From the NCBI RefSeq assembly GCF_021391495.1, contig NZ_CP090063.1:434001-498000 (forward strand): a stretch of DNA of 64,000 nt, written 5' to 3'. The notes below the pieces were generated by a model, which was not told where the DNA came from, ran no database searches, and worked only from the letters and a program-made list of their open reading frames with translations. The stretch is from Amycolatopsis acidiphila. GTDB taxonomy: Bacteria > Actinomycetota > Actinomycetes > Mycobacteriales > Pseudonocardiaceae. Below, one piece after another: positions 1 through 7,749 of this stretch; the first letter of the stretch is position 1, and the number at the start of each line of letters is the position of its first letter. Position numbers and translations under genes: made by a program.

Positions 1-1
1 C

Positions 2-85
2 GGACTGCTGTGGTGGATCCGCTACCGCAGCCGCCGTGCCACGCCCGCGGTCGCCGAGCCCGCGCCCGCACTCACGGGCAAGTAG
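2..85 (+). CDS. C-terminal end of a truncated (probably membrane) protein
   Basis: Only the last 27 codons lie in the window. The frame starting at base 2 reads GLLWWIRYRSRR and then an Ala/Pro-rich tail ending LTGK and TAG. A hydrophobic, Trp-rich stretch followed at once by a cluster of arginines is typical of a last transmembrane helix with a positively charged cytoplasmic end, so an integral membrane protein is likely. The family cannot be named from this fragment. Its stop codon directly abuts the stop of the converging reading frame on the other strand. Confidence 0.5.
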   Translation, partial: GLLWWIRYRSRRATPAVAEPAPALTGK

Positions 86-270
86 TCAGTTGCCCGGGTA
101 CGGCTGCTGCCCAGGCGCCTGCGGAGCAGGAGCAGGGGGCATCGGCGGCTGAGCCTGGCCCTGCATCACCTTCGTGACCACGCGCCGCAGGACGTGTGCG
201 CTCGGGTTGCCGCAACGCCCGCACAGATCGCCAGGTCGCGCACATAGCGACGCCAGCCGTAGATGATCAC
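86..270 (-). pseudogene. Decayed small zinc-ribbon protein gene
   Basis: Two pieces of what looks like one small protein lie in different frames. From a GTG at 270, with GGAG about 8 nt upstream, the reading is VIIYGWRRYVRDLA. It then leaves frame. The -1/+2 related frame, which has no usable start after an in-frame TGA at 275-277, continues with DLCGRCGNPSAHVLRRVVTK and then a Gln/Pro-rich tail ending QQPYPGN. From memory, an actinobacterial family of about 90 residues has the order GxRR, CxxCxNPAAH, VTKFTLFFIPLFP, a second CxxC, then a Pro/Gln tail. Here the hydrophobic segment and second Cys pair are missing and the frame is shifted. A sequencing error could explain the shift but not the missing middle. 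Confidence 0.45.
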
Positions 271-332
271 CAGGTCACTCCGACCGGTGGGGAACGACCC
301 TGTAGACGCACGACCGGCCCAGCAAGATCCAT

Positions 333-1169
333 TCAGTTCACCCCGGCCGTCTCCTGCCACCAGGACAGCACTTCCTCGGCCGCGCTCGGTGCCGCGACCA
401 GCAGCCCGTCGCCCGGCAGCGCGGTGCCCTCGCCGCGGCGGTCGAGCACCGACGCACCTGCTTCGAGCGCCAGCGCGACCGAACCCGCGACGTCGCATTC
501 GTGATAGCTGTGCAGCACCGCGGCCGACGCGTGCCCGAGTGCGACCTGCGCGATCGACAGCGCCGCCGACCCGAGCACCCGGACGCCGGCGTGCGCGGCG
601 GCAGCCCGTTCGATGAACTCGCCCATGCCCGGCCACGGTCCGCGCCGCGCGAGCTCGGTGCACACGATCGCGCCTTCGGTGATCCCGCGGTCGATCAACC
701 GCACCGGCTTGCCGTTCGCGCGGGTGCCACGGCCACGCGCGGCGGCGTAGATCTGCGCGCGGTACGGGTCGGCGACGACCCCCACGACCGGTCCGGACGC
801 GTCGATCAACGCGAGGCTGTAGGCGCACCACGGCACCCCGGCGACGTAGTTCGCGGTTCCGTCGACCGGGTCGACGACCCAGCGGTACGGCGCGTCCTCG
901 GCGCCGTGGTCCGCGCCGAACTCCTCGCCGACCACCGGAATTCCGGGGAACTCGGCGGTCAGCACGCGGCGGGTGTGCCGCTCCAGGATCCGGTCGGTGT
1001 CGGTGACCCAGTCGAAGGGCGAGTCCCTGGTGTCGGGGTGGGCGCCCCGGCCCGCGGTCGCGGTGATCACGTCGGTGGCGTCGTTGGCGAGCCGTCCGGC
1101 GACCTCGAGCGCCCGTGACAGCAGGCCGGGCTCGACCGGCTGGGACGGGCGGGCGGATAAAAGGGTCAC
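333..1169 (-). CDS. Inositol monophosphatase family protein
   Basis: A 278-residue member of the Mg-dependent inositol monophosphatase-like phosphatases. These soluble enzymes remove phosphate from inositol phosphates, histidinol phosphate or related substrates. The metal-binding signature is present as GEEFG followed by WVVDPVDGTANY around residues 80-108, and the second metal Asp lies in ECDVAGSVALALEAGA near residues 225-240. The Trp usual in the WDxAAG motif is replaced by Cys. Length is normal for the family. It is divergent from the glycosyltransferase gene at 1324, with 154 bp between them. Which substrate is used (inositol phosphate, histidinol phosphate as in HisN, or another) cannot be decided from motifs. 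Confidence 0.85.
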   Translation of the reverse strand: MTLLSARPSQPVEPGLLSRALEVAGRLANDATDVITATAGRGAHPDTRDSPFDWVTDTDRILERHTRRVLTAEFPGIPVVGEEFGADHGAEDAPYRWVVDPVDGTANYVAGVPWCAYSLALIDASGPVVGVVADPYRAQIYAAARGRGTRANGKPVRLIDRGITEGAIVCTELARRGPWPGMGEFIERAAAAHAGVRVLGSAALSIAQVALGHASAAVLHSYHECDVAGSVALALEAGASVLDRRGEGTALPGDGLLVAAPSAAEEVLSWWQETAGVN

Positions 1170-1323
1170 GCCGGTTTAGTGTGGCCGCGCTGAGTGGCCG
1201 GGACGCTACGACGAGATGAAGTGTCTACTCCGGAAGGCGTAGCTCCGAGAAGTTCCGGCACCGTTCAAGTGGCAGTTACACGGCCTTCCCCGGACGAACC
1301 GGACGCCGTGAGACGTTGACCGG

Positions 1324-2445
1324 GTGCGAGTCGCCATCGTCACCGAAAGCTTCCTCCCGCAGGTGAACGGCGTGACCAACTCCGTACTGCGAATCGTGGA
1401 GCACCTGCGCGAGCGCGGTCACGAGGTGCTCGTGGTCGCCCCTGGGCTGACCGGCCCCGCCGAGTACCGGGGCGCGCCGGTGGTCCGGATCCCCGCCGTT
1501 GACCTGCCCGTGGTCAACTCGCTGCCGATCGGGCTGCCGACCAGGACCGTGCTGACCGCGCTGGCCGGGTTCCGCCCCGACGTGGTGCACCTGGCGTCGC
1601 CGTTCGTGGTGGGCGCGCGCGGACTGGCCGCCGCCCGGCGGCTGCGGGTGCCCTCCGTCGCGGTCTACCAGACCGACATCGCCGGCTTCGCCACCGCGTA
1701 CGGCCTCGGCCTCGGCGCCCGGGCCGCGTGGCGCTGGGTCCGGCGGCTGCACTGCAAGGCGGACCGGACCCTGGCACCTTCCACCGACGCCGTAGACAAC
1801 CTGCGTACACACGGCATACCGCGCGTGTACAAGTGGGGCAGAGGTGTCGACGTGGACCGGTTCGCGCCTGGACACGCCGATCCGGCGCTCCGCGCCGAAC
1901 TCGCGCCGAACGGGGAGCTGCTCGTCGGGTTCGTCGGCAGGCTCGCGCCCGAGAAGGAGGTCGACCGGCTCATCGCGCTGGCCGGCGTCGAGGGCGTCCG
2001 CGTGGTCGTGGTCGGCGACGGGCCCGAACTCGAGCTGCTGCGCGAACGCATCCCCGACGCGGCCTTCCTCGGCGCCCGGTACGGCGGCGAGCTTTCCGCG
2101 GCGTACGCGAGCCTCGACGTGTTCGTCCACACAGGTCCGTACGAGACGTTCTGCCAGGCGGTGCAGGAGGCGATGGCCTCCGGTTTGCCCGTGCTGGCGC
2201 CGGATGCCGGCGGTCCCAAGGACCTCGTACTGCCCGGTCGCACCGGCTACCTGCTCCCTGCGGACCGGCCCGGCTTCGAGCGCGAGCTGGTCGCCAGGGT
2301 GAACGACCTGCGCGACCCGGCGCTGCGGGCGCGGCTCGGGCGGAAGGCCCGCAAGGTGGTGCTCGGACGGACCTGGCCCGCGGTGTGCGCGGAGCTCGTC
2401 GGGCACTACGAGGCCGTGACCGGCCGCGTCGCACGCGCGGCGTGA
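1324..2445 (+). CDS. mgtA: GT4 glycosyltransferase, MgtA-like GDP-mannose-dependent mannosyltransferase
   Basis: A 373-residue GT-B fold glycosyltransferase of family 4, soluble or membrane-associated on the cytoplasmic face. The N-terminal half opens with [20 protein letters not shown], the donor half carries [16 protein letters not shown] (about residues 202-217), and the catalytic E-x7-E motif is ETFCQAVQE followed by [10 protein letters not shown]. This layout fits MgtA of mycobacteria and corynebacteria, which mannosylates a glycolipid acceptor on the way to lipomannan-like polymers. The nearby menG, menJ and polyprenyl diphosphate synthase match the Rv0557 neighbourhood, which supports the name. 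Translation starts at GTG 1324. A second GT4 gene starts 3 bp after its stop, so they are probably co-transcribed. Confidence 0.75.
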   Translation: MRVAIVTESFLPQVNGVTNSVLRIVEHLRERGHEVLVVAPGLTGPAEYRGAPVVRIPAVDLPVVNSLPIGLPTRTVLTALAGFRPDVVHLASPFVVGARGLAAARRLRVPSVAVYQTDIAGFATAYGLGLGARAAWRWVRRLHCKADRTLAPSTDAVDNLRTHGIPRVYKWGRGVDVDRFAPGHADPALRAELAPNGELLVGFVGRLAPEKEVDRLIALAGVEGVRVVVVGDGPELELLRERIPDAAFLGARYGGELSAAYASLDVFVHTGPYETFCQAVQEAMASGLPVLAPDAGGPKDLVLPGRTGYLLPADRPGFERELVARVNDLRDPALRARLGRKARKVVLGRTWPAVCAELVGHYEAVTGRVARAA

Positions 2446-2448
2446 GCG

Positions 2449-3555
2449 ATGCACATCGTTCAGCTGGCCAACTTCTACGGACCACGATCCGGCGGCCTGC
2501 GCACCGCGCTGCACCACCTCGGCGCCGGGTACGTCGCGAGCGGGCATCAGGTGACCCTCGTCGTACCCGGGAGTAGCTATCGCGAGGAGTGGCTGCCCAC
2601 CGGCGTGCGCCGGTTTTCCCTGCCCGCGCCGAAGATCCCGGCGACGGGCGGTTACCGCGCGGTGGACCCGTTCCGCGTGCAGGCGCTGCTGCGCGAGCTG
2701 CGGCCCGACCGGCTGGAGGTGTCCGACCGGCTCACCCTGCGCGGGATGGGTGGCTGGGCGAGCCGCCACGGGGTGCCGAGCGTGGTGATCTCACACGAGC
2801 GGCTCGACCGGCTGCTCGAGCAGTTCCTGCTGCCGACCCCGCTGGCCCGCCGCGTCGCGGACGCCGCGAACCGCCGGATGGCGAGCAGCTACGACAAGGT
2901 CGTCTGCACCACCGCGTTCGCCCGCGAGGAGTTCGACCGGATCGGCGTCCCGAACGTGCAGCGGGTCCCGCTCGGGGTCGACCTCGCCGCGTTCGCGCCC
3001 CGGCGCCGGGACGAGGGCTGGCGGACCGCCCTGGCCGGCGGCGCCGACGCGTTGCTGGTCCACTGCGGACGTCTATCGCCCGAGAAGCACGTCGAACGAA
3101 GTGTGGACACCGTCGCCGAGCTGACCGAGTCGGGCGACCGGGTGCGGCTGGTCATCGCGGGGGACGGGCCACGACGACGCGCCTTGGAACGGCGGGCGCG
3201 CGGCCTACCTGTGACATTCCTGGGCTATGTGTCCAGTCGCACCGAGGTGGCCCGGCTGCTCGCGAGCGCCGACGTGTCGCTCGCGCCCGGGCCGCACGAA
3301 ACCTTCGGGCTGGCCGCGCTGGAGGCGCTGGCCTCGGGTACCCCGGTCGTCGTATCCGCTTCTTCGGCCTTGCGTGAAATAGTCGGTCCCGGCTGCGGCG
3401 CCGCCGTTCCTGATCTTTCGGTGGCGTTCGCGAGCGCGGTTACCGGTTTGCTGGAAAGCCCGGAAGAAGCGCGCCGAGCGGCGGCACGGGCCCGCGCCGA
3501 AGAATTCACCTGGCCCGAGTCGGTGCGCGGAATGCTCTCCGTCATGCCGCATTGA
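2449..3555 (+). CDS. GT4 family glycosyltransferase
   Basis: A 368-residue GT-B glycosyltransferase. The N-terminal acceptor domain begins HIVQLANFYGPRSGGLRTAL, a glycine-rich loop typical of family 4. The donor domain has LLVHCGRLSPEKHVERSV near residue 200 and the E-x7-E motif ETFGLAALE followed by ALASGTPVVV near residue 285. There are no transmembrane segments. ATG 2449 lies 3 bp after the stop of the mgtA-like gene, so the two are very likely translated from one message and may act on the same glycolipid or polymannan acceptor. The sugar and linkage are not determinable from the sequence. Lower GC at third positions appears in the last 60 codons. Confidence 0.8.
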   Translation: MHIVQLANFYGPRSGGLRTALHHLGAGYVASGHQVTLVVPGSSYREEWLPTGVRRFSLPAPKIPATGGYRAVDPFRVQALLRELRPDRLEVSDRLTLRGMGGWASRHGVPSVVISHERLDRLLEQFLLPTPLARRVADAANRRMASSYDKVVCTTAFAREEFDRIGVPNVQRVPLGVDLAAFAPRRRDEGWRTALAGGADALLVHCGRLSPEKHVERSVDTVAELTESGDRVRLVIAGDGPRRRALERRARGLPVTFLGYVSSRTEVARLLASADVSLAPGPHETFGLAALEALASGTPVVVSASSALREIVGPGCGAAVPDLSVAFASAVTGLLESPEEARRAAARARAEEFTWPESVRGMLSVMPH

Positions 3556-3780
3556 CCACCCGCTTGTGAGGCGCTCGTCCCTTTCGCTAACATCTCGCTT
3601 CGGTTCAGAAGCGTAGCCAGGGAAGAGTTGCCGAGCTGGGACTTCCAGCCCGGCCGTACCGCCGTGAAGCGCTTCCTGCGTTTCAACGGTGTTGGCGGTT
3701 CAATAGATCGGGCGGGTCGGAATTGTGGAGCGGAAATCCGTGGAGGTGTTTCCGGTGGGGGCTGAGATAGTGACGAATCA

Positions 3781-3816
3781 GAAATCCAAACCACCTAATA
3801 GTGTGGTTTGGATTTC
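3781..3816. repeat. Perfect 14-bp inverted repeat in a 407-bp spacer
   Basis: Arms GAAATCCAAACCAC (3781-3794) and its exact reverse complement (3803-3816) flank an 8-nt loop. It sits 226 bp after the glycosyltransferase stop and 147 bp before the next start. There is no T-run on either side, so it is not a classic intrinsic terminator; an operator or RNA hairpin is possible. The rest of the spacer (3556-3962) shows no convincing gene and is less GC-rich than its surroundings. Confidence 0.5.
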
Positions 3817-3962
3817 GAAAACTCCGAAGATCTTGGCGCTCCGTAGTCGGACGCTATTCGGCGGCCGGGTTCGTCCCGGGCCGCACACTTCGTGCGCGCG
3901 GACCACCCCCGTGCCCGCGCGCACGAACAGAGCTGAACGAGACCTGGACCGAGGCACGAGAC

Positions 3963-4310
3963 ATGGCTGACTACCTGACTGTCACCGCACCGGGCGCGAC
4001 CTACACGCCCCACCTCATCCCGATCACGGGCGACCGGCTCATCCACCCCGCCGACGTGCCCAACGACCTGGCCCGCATCGTGCTGCGCTGGGGGAGGAGC
4101 TGGGTGCCGCAGACACTGGCCGCGCGCGACCATTTCGATGCGCTCGGGTTCGGCGACGGTGAGCCGCCGCGCTACTCGGACGAGCACGTGCGGGGCTGGC
4201 TCTTCCTGCCCGCGGAGCCGGATTCCCTGGCCGCGCAGGTGCGCAGCGGCGAGCTGGACGTCGCCACCGCCCTCTCGGTCGAGGCGGAAGCCTGGCCCGC
4301 CGTCGGCTGA
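3963..4310 (+). CDS. Hypothetical protein, 115 residues
   Basis: I do not recognise this family. The protein begins MADYLTVTAPGATYTPHLI and is soluble, acidic and without a signal peptide or membrane segment. The central part (RIVLRWGRSWVPQTLAARDH) is amphipathic. The C-terminal half is rich in Ala and Glu with a helical pattern (SLAAQVRSGELDVATALSVE). Codon use has strong GC at third positions, supporting a real gene. ATG 3963 has only a weak ribosome-binding site. The same frame is open upstream to 3801 but that part is Arg/Pro-rich and looks non-coding. It stands alone between the GT4 pair and the His-rich protein. Confidence 0.6.
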   Translation: MADYLTVTAPGATYTPHLIPITGDRLIHPADVPNDLARIVLRWGRSWVPQTLAARDHFDALGFGDGEPPRYSDEHVRGWLFLPAEPDSLAAQVRSGELDVATALSVEAEAWPAVG

Positions 4311-4462
4311 CAGGTTCGGACCACCAGTTCGAGTGGAACAGTGAAGCTGCCGCTACAGCCTCTCTCTGGGCATCGGGCGCGCTGGCGTTACAGCCGTCCC
4401 CCCTATCGAGTGCCCCCGGCAAAACGAACACTGTTGATTCGATTTCCGTTGGGTATCTTCGG

Positions 4463-4476
4463 TTCGAGGCCTCGAA
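4463..4476. promoter_or_regulatory. 14-bp palindrome upstream of the His/Asp-rich gene
   Basis: TTCGAGGCCTCGAA is a perfect palindrome 84 bp before the start of the secreted His/Asp-rich protein. The 249-bp spacer (4311-4559) is otherwise AT-richer than the genes around it and contains TTGACA at 4508-4513 without a matching -10 element. An operator role is a guess from position and symmetry only. Confidence 0.3.
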
Positions 4477-4559
4477 ACGATCAACCGGCAACAGGCGGAC
4501 TTCGACGATTGACAGTACTGCAGGCCGCCTTTCACTGTTGAAAGGGAGACAGAACAACC

Positions 4560-5408
4560 ATGTCTCTGCGCAAAAAGGTGGTGGGAGCCGGGGTGCTCGT
4601 AGCCCCCTTGTTCCTGTTCATGAGCGGCACCGGCACAGCCGGCGCCGACACCTGGCACGACTGGGGCGGAAGCTCCTTCGGTGTCTCGGGTTCCTATGCC
4701 GGGTTGGGAGGTGCCGCCACGTTCGACCAGAGTTCGAGCGCCGATGACGACGGCGCCTCGTACTCGGCCGACGGTTCGTGGGCGGGCATCGGCGGCGCCG
4801 GTGTCTTCGACCTCGCATCCAGCAGCCACGAGGACAGTGACCACGGCAACTCGTGGGCCGACACCGAATGGTTCGGTTACGGCGGTCACGACCGCAAGGC
4901 CGAACCGGCGGGCCGGCACAAGGCCGCCGAGACGCCGAAGTGCGGCGGCGGCTGTCACGACGCGGACGACAACGACCAGGACGCCACCGTCGTGTACCAC
5001 GAGTCATCCGGCTGTGGCTGCCACGACACCGACGACAACGAACACCACGCCGTGCAGCACGAGCCGGCTCACGATGAAGCCGTTGTGCACCACGACGCCA
5101 ACGATGAACACGAAAACGTTGTGCACCACGAGGCCGATGTCCCCGACACCGTCTCGGTGCACCACGATTCGGCCACCGCGGCCGGCCCTGGCGGTGCCAG
5201 CTCTCACGGCACCGGCGCGCTGGCCACCGGCGATCACTCCCGTTACCACAAGTGGAGCTACTCGGCCGGACCCGAGGGTGCGAGTGCGTGGCAGCAGTTC
5301 AGTGCCGCGGACGAAGACAGCGCGGTGTACCACGTGGACAGCTCTGCGGCTGGTCACGATGGCGCCGCGAGCTACACCAACTCCAGTGGTGCGTTCGGCG
5401 ACGACTGA
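4560..5408 (+). CDS. Secreted His/Asp-rich protein with Cys pairs, possible metal binder
   Basis: A 282-residue protein of no family I recognise. Residues 1-29 are a clear Sec signal peptide (SLRKK, hydrophobic core, cleavage at AGA|DTW). The mature part has three zones. Residues 36-110 hold two Gly/Ser/Asp-rich units (GSYAGLGGAATFDQSSSADD and GSWAGIGGAGVFDLASSS). Residues 127-203 hold four Cys (CGGGCHDADD and CGCHDTDD) and about 14 His in HH, HD and DEH clusters. Residues 230-282 return to Gly/Ser/Ala repeats like the first zone. Dense His, Asp and Cys suggest binding of Zn, Cu or Ca outside the cell, by composition only. The start has GGGAG upstream. It precedes two small secreted paralogs and is followed by an intrinsic terminator. 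Confidence 0.75.
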   Translation: MSLRKKVVGAGVLVAPLFLFMSGTGTAGADTWHDWGGSSFGVSGSYAGLGGAATFDQSSSADDDGASYSADGSWAGIGGAGVFDLASSSHEDSDHGNSWADTEWFGYGGHDRKAEPAGRHKAAETPKCGGGCHDADDNDQDATVVYHESSGCGCHDTDDNEHHAVQHEPAHDEAVVHHDANDEHENVVHHEADVPDTVSVHHDSATAAGPGGASSHGTGALATGDHSRYHKWSYSAGPEGASAWQQFSAADEDSAVYHVDSSAAGHDGAASYTNSSGAFGDD

Positions 5409-5449
5409 CCGCCGCTGGAACTGATCGCGAAACCTTCTGTTGTGGACCG

Positions 5450-5487
5450 GGCTCTGCGTCGGCTTCGTGCCGGCGCAGAGCTCTTTT
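5450..5487 (+). terminator. Intrinsic terminator of the His/Asp-rich gene
   Basis: Stem GGCTCTGCGTCGGC (5450-5463) pairs with 5469-5482 (14 bp, two G-U pairs) around loop TTCGT and is followed by CTTTT. It lies 41 bp after the stop codon, so this gene is probably monocistronic. Confidence 0.75.
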
Positions 5488-5835
5488 CAGCGCTGCCTGG
5501 CAACACGAACGGACTCCTTCCAACGCGGCGGGCACGAGCGTACTGTGGACGACAGCGGGACCGGAACTCGACACGCCGCAGCCAACCCCTTTCCCCACCA
5601 AAGGTTTCTCCTCGGAGGACAACGGAATCGGGGTAGCACAAAGATCGTCTTCGAGCCAAGCGTAAAAGTGCATGCACCCCAACGGGTGACGAAATACCCG
5701 GTCAGAGCCTTGCGGGCCGACACGATGGTGGCGCCCGGTGGATGGGTGCGGTGATGGTGGGTACTTTTGCTGCACGGGCGGGGAAAATGATCTCTCGAAA
5801 GAACAAGCCCGGTGTCCCTGAATCCGAAACTTCTT
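5488..5835. other. Spacer before the small secreted paralogs
   Basis: About 350 bp without a convincing gene. It presumably holds the promoter of the 5848 gene, but no clear -35/-10 pair or operator stands out. Short open frames here lack ribosome-binding sites and typical codon use. Confidence 0.4.
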
Positions 5836-5847
5836 GAGGAGTTCCTT

Positions 5848-6195
5848 GTGTTGAAGAAGATGGGTTTTGTGGCCGCGTCCGCGGCCGCTGGCATGCTGTT
5901 GCTGGGCGGCGTCGCGTCGGCGAGCGAATCCCACCACTACCGGGGCGGCGACGACGACCACCAGGTCGGCCTCGTCAACGTGAACAACCTCGACGCGCTG
6001 CACAACGTCAACGCCACGGTCGGCTTCTGCCACAACAACGTGAACGTGCTCGGTGTCCAGGTGCCGGTGCAGGACTCGGCCAACGGCATCGGCGTGCCGA
6101 TCCTGTCGCCGGGCCACAACGGCGCCGCGGGGGAGAACCCCGACAACTGCGCCTCCGGCGGGGTTGAAGACGGCGGCACGAGCCAGGACAACTGA
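5848..6195 (+). CDS. Small secreted protein, chaplin/rodlin-like (paralog 1)
   Basis: A 115-residue secreted protein. The start is GTG 5848, with GAGGAG 6 nt upstream, chosen because it lines up exactly with the start of the paralog at 6368 (both MLKK). Residues 1-25 form a signal peptide (cleavage VASA|SES). The mature protein has one Cys in the first half (GFCHNNVNVLG) and one near the end (PDNCASGG), flanking Asn/Val-rich stretches such as VNVLGVQVPVQ and VPILSPGH. The beta-prone Asn/Val composition and Cys pair recall Streptomyces chaplins and rodlins, which coat aerial hyphae, but there is no full domain match I can assert. A cell-surface structural role is inference. Confidence 0.7.
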   Translation: MLKKMGFVAASAAAGMLLLGGVASASESHHYRGGDDDHQVGLVNVNNLDALHNVNATVGFCHNNVNVLGVQVPVQDSANGIGVPILSPGHNGAAGENPDNCASGGVEDGGTSQDN

Positions 6196-6253
6196 CTCCA
6201 GACCGTTTCCCGGGGTGACGGTCCGCCCGAACCGTGACCTCCTTGGTCGATGA

Positions 6254-6308
6254 CGCGAGGTGGGACTGGGCCGCATGATCACTCGATCGTGTGCCCGCCC
6301 CACCTCGC
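6254..6308 (+). terminator. Possible hairpin after paralog 1
   Basis: GCGAGGTGGG (6254-6263) is exactly complementary to CCCACCTCGC (6299-6308) across a 35-nt loop, between the two paralogs. The loop is long and no T-run follows, so termination is uncertain; it could instead be an mRNA structure. Confidence 0.35.
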
Positions 6309-6367
6309 GCCCATTGGTTGTATCTCACTTCTGTTTCTGATCGTCGACATCTTCAAGGAGTTATTCA

Positions 6368-6712
6368 GTGCTTAAGAAGGTTGGCTTCGCCGCATTCGCC
6401 ATCGCCGCTGGTGCGGTCCTGTTCAGCGGCACCGCGTCCGCTTCCGAGTACGGCCACCACTACGACGGTGACACCGACCAGGCCGCGCTCGCGAACCTGA
6501 ACAACCTGGACCTGGCGCACAACGTCAACGTCACCCCCGGCATCTGCAACGACAACGTGAACGTGCTGGGTGTCCAGGTGCCGGTGCAGCACGTGGCCAA
6601 CGGCCTCAACGTGCCGGTCCTGTCGCCGGGCCACAACACCGGGGCCGGCGAGAACCCGTACAACTGCGCCTCCTCGGGCGTGGCGGACGGCGGCACCTCG
6701 CAGGACAACTGA
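6368..6712 (+). CDS. Small secreted protein, chaplin/rodlin-like (paralog 2)
   Basis: A 114-residue paralog of the preceding gene, with most mature residues identical or similar. GTG 6368 has AAGGAG 7 nt upstream. The signal peptide is MLKKVGFAAFAIAAGAVLFS with cleavage near TASA|SEY. The mature part keeps LNNLDLAHNVNV, one Cys in GICNDNVNVLGVQVPVQ, VPVLSPGH and a second Cys in YNCASSG, and ends DGGTSQDN exactly like paralog 1. A tandem duplication with conserved termini and two conserved Cys points to a short secreted structural protein. The final identity (chaplin-like, rodlin-like or separate family) needs a profile search. A strong hairpin closes the locus 60 bp downstream. Confidence 0.75.
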   Translation: MLKKVGFAAFAIAAGAVLFSGTASASEYGHHYDGDTDQAALANLNNLDLAHNVNVTPGICNDNVNVLGVQVPVQHVANGLNVPVLSPGHNTGAGENPYNCASSGVADGGTSQDN

Positions 6713-6772
6713 TCCAGGCTCCCGGCTGCCGAACGAAGGTTCCCCGTTCGCGCGCCTGCCGGTGGGTGGAGG

Positions 6773-6810
6773 GATGCGGGGCCCGGACCTACAGGTCCGG
6801 GCCCCGCATC
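6773..6810. terminator. Strong bidirectional terminator hairpin
   Basis: An 18-bp perfect inverted repeat (6773-6790 and 6793-6810, GATGCGGGGCCCGGACCT and its complement) with a 2-nt centre sits between the convergent ends of paralog 2 and the GH43 gene. GTATTT follows on the plus strand. It can serve both transcripts. Confidence 0.8.
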
Positions 6811-6815
6811 GTATT

Positions 6816-7745
6816 TCAGCCCAGTTGCGGCTTGCCGTTCTCGAACCGGACGGGCAGCGAGTACATGCCCCGTCCTTTGTGGTCCGCGGTCAGCCAGCCG
6901 TGGAAGAAGATGTGGTCCGCCACGACGTCCGCCCCACCGGGACCGTTGACCTGGTTGCCCAGCCCCGCGGTGCTGAGCAGCGGCTGGTCTGCCTTCGTGT
7001 ACGGGCCTTTCAGCGTGGTCGACGTCGCGTAGCCGGTGTGGTAGTTCGGGCTTTCGTAGGTGTCCGCGGAGTAGAACAGCACATAACCGGAGCCGATCCG
7101 CACCAGCGACGGCGCTTCGGTGTCGTTGGCCTCGGTGTCGCGGTCGGCGTGCAGGAGTGGCACGCGGCCACCGACGAGGGTGGTGCCGTCGGTGGCGATC
7201 TCCTGCAACCAGATCGTCGTCGGCATCGCGTTGCTCTTGTAGAGCAGATAGTGCGTCCCATCGGAATCTACGAAGGACTGTGGGTCGATGTCGCCGTTGT
7301 CCTCCGGCGGGCAGATCAGCGGGGCGTCGTCCGCCGGCTGGAACGGCCCGGCGGGCGACCGGGCCGTCGCGGTGCCGATGCACATCTGGTTGTTCGACGG
7401 GAGCTGGCCGGAGAAGTACATGCGGTACTGGCCGTCGTCGGTGCGTCCCACGTCGGGCGCCCAGAAGGCCCCGTCGGGCTTCGCCCAGCGGGGCGCGCGG
7501 GCGAGCGCGTCGCGCTGCACCGCCCACGGGCCGTCCGGGTCCCTGGCGAGGGCGTAGGGGATCTTCGCGGAACTGGTGCTGGTGCCGTAGGCGAAGTAGC
7601 CGCCGGTCGTCTGCAGCACGGCCGGATCCGGGAAGTCCTGGTTGATCAGCAGTTTCGGGGTGACGGGATCGACGCGCGCGGCACCGGTGGTGAGCAGGGC
7701 AGCCACCGCCGCCACGGACAGGGCCCGCAGCCGGCTCTTCTTCAT
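6816..7745 (-). CDS. Secreted glycoside hydrolase, family 43-like
   Basis: A 309-residue exported five-bladed beta-propeller glycosidase of the GH43 type, acting on arabinans, xylans or galactans outside the cell. Residues 1-23 are a signal peptide (MKKSRLRAL and a hydrophobic core). Catalytic candidates are the Asp of DFPDPAV (residues 37-43), Asp in DIDPQSF (near 154) and Glu in TEAPSLV (near 210). Propeller-type repeats include GYFAYGTST, FWAPDVGRTDDGQYRMYFS and GYVLFYSADTY. Length is short but complete for a single-domain enzyme. It starts 4 bp after the stop of the Tat-type gene upstream, so the two form an operon. The exact substrate is unknown. Confidence 0.85.
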   Translation of the reverse strand: MKKSRLRALSVAAVAALLTTGAARVDPVTPKLLINQDFPDPAVLQTTGGYFAYGTSTSSAKIPYALARDPDGPWAVQRDALARAPRWAKPDGAFWAPDVGRTDDGQYRMYFSGQLPSNNQMCIGTATARSPAGPFQPADDAPLICPPEDNGDIDPQSFVDSDGTHYLLYKSNAMPTTIWLQEIATDGTTLVGGRVPLLHADRDTEANDTEAPSLVRIGSGYVLFYSADTYESPNYHTGYATSTTLKGPYTKADQPLLSTAGLGNQVNGPGGADVVADHIFFHGWLTADHKGRGMYSLPVRFENGKPQLG

Positions 7746-7749
7746 GACC

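Noticed and set aside
166..831. Alternative minus-strand frame over the phosphatase gene
   Set aside because: Arg-rich shadow frame; only its 3' end overlaps the zinc-ribbon remnant, which is described separately.
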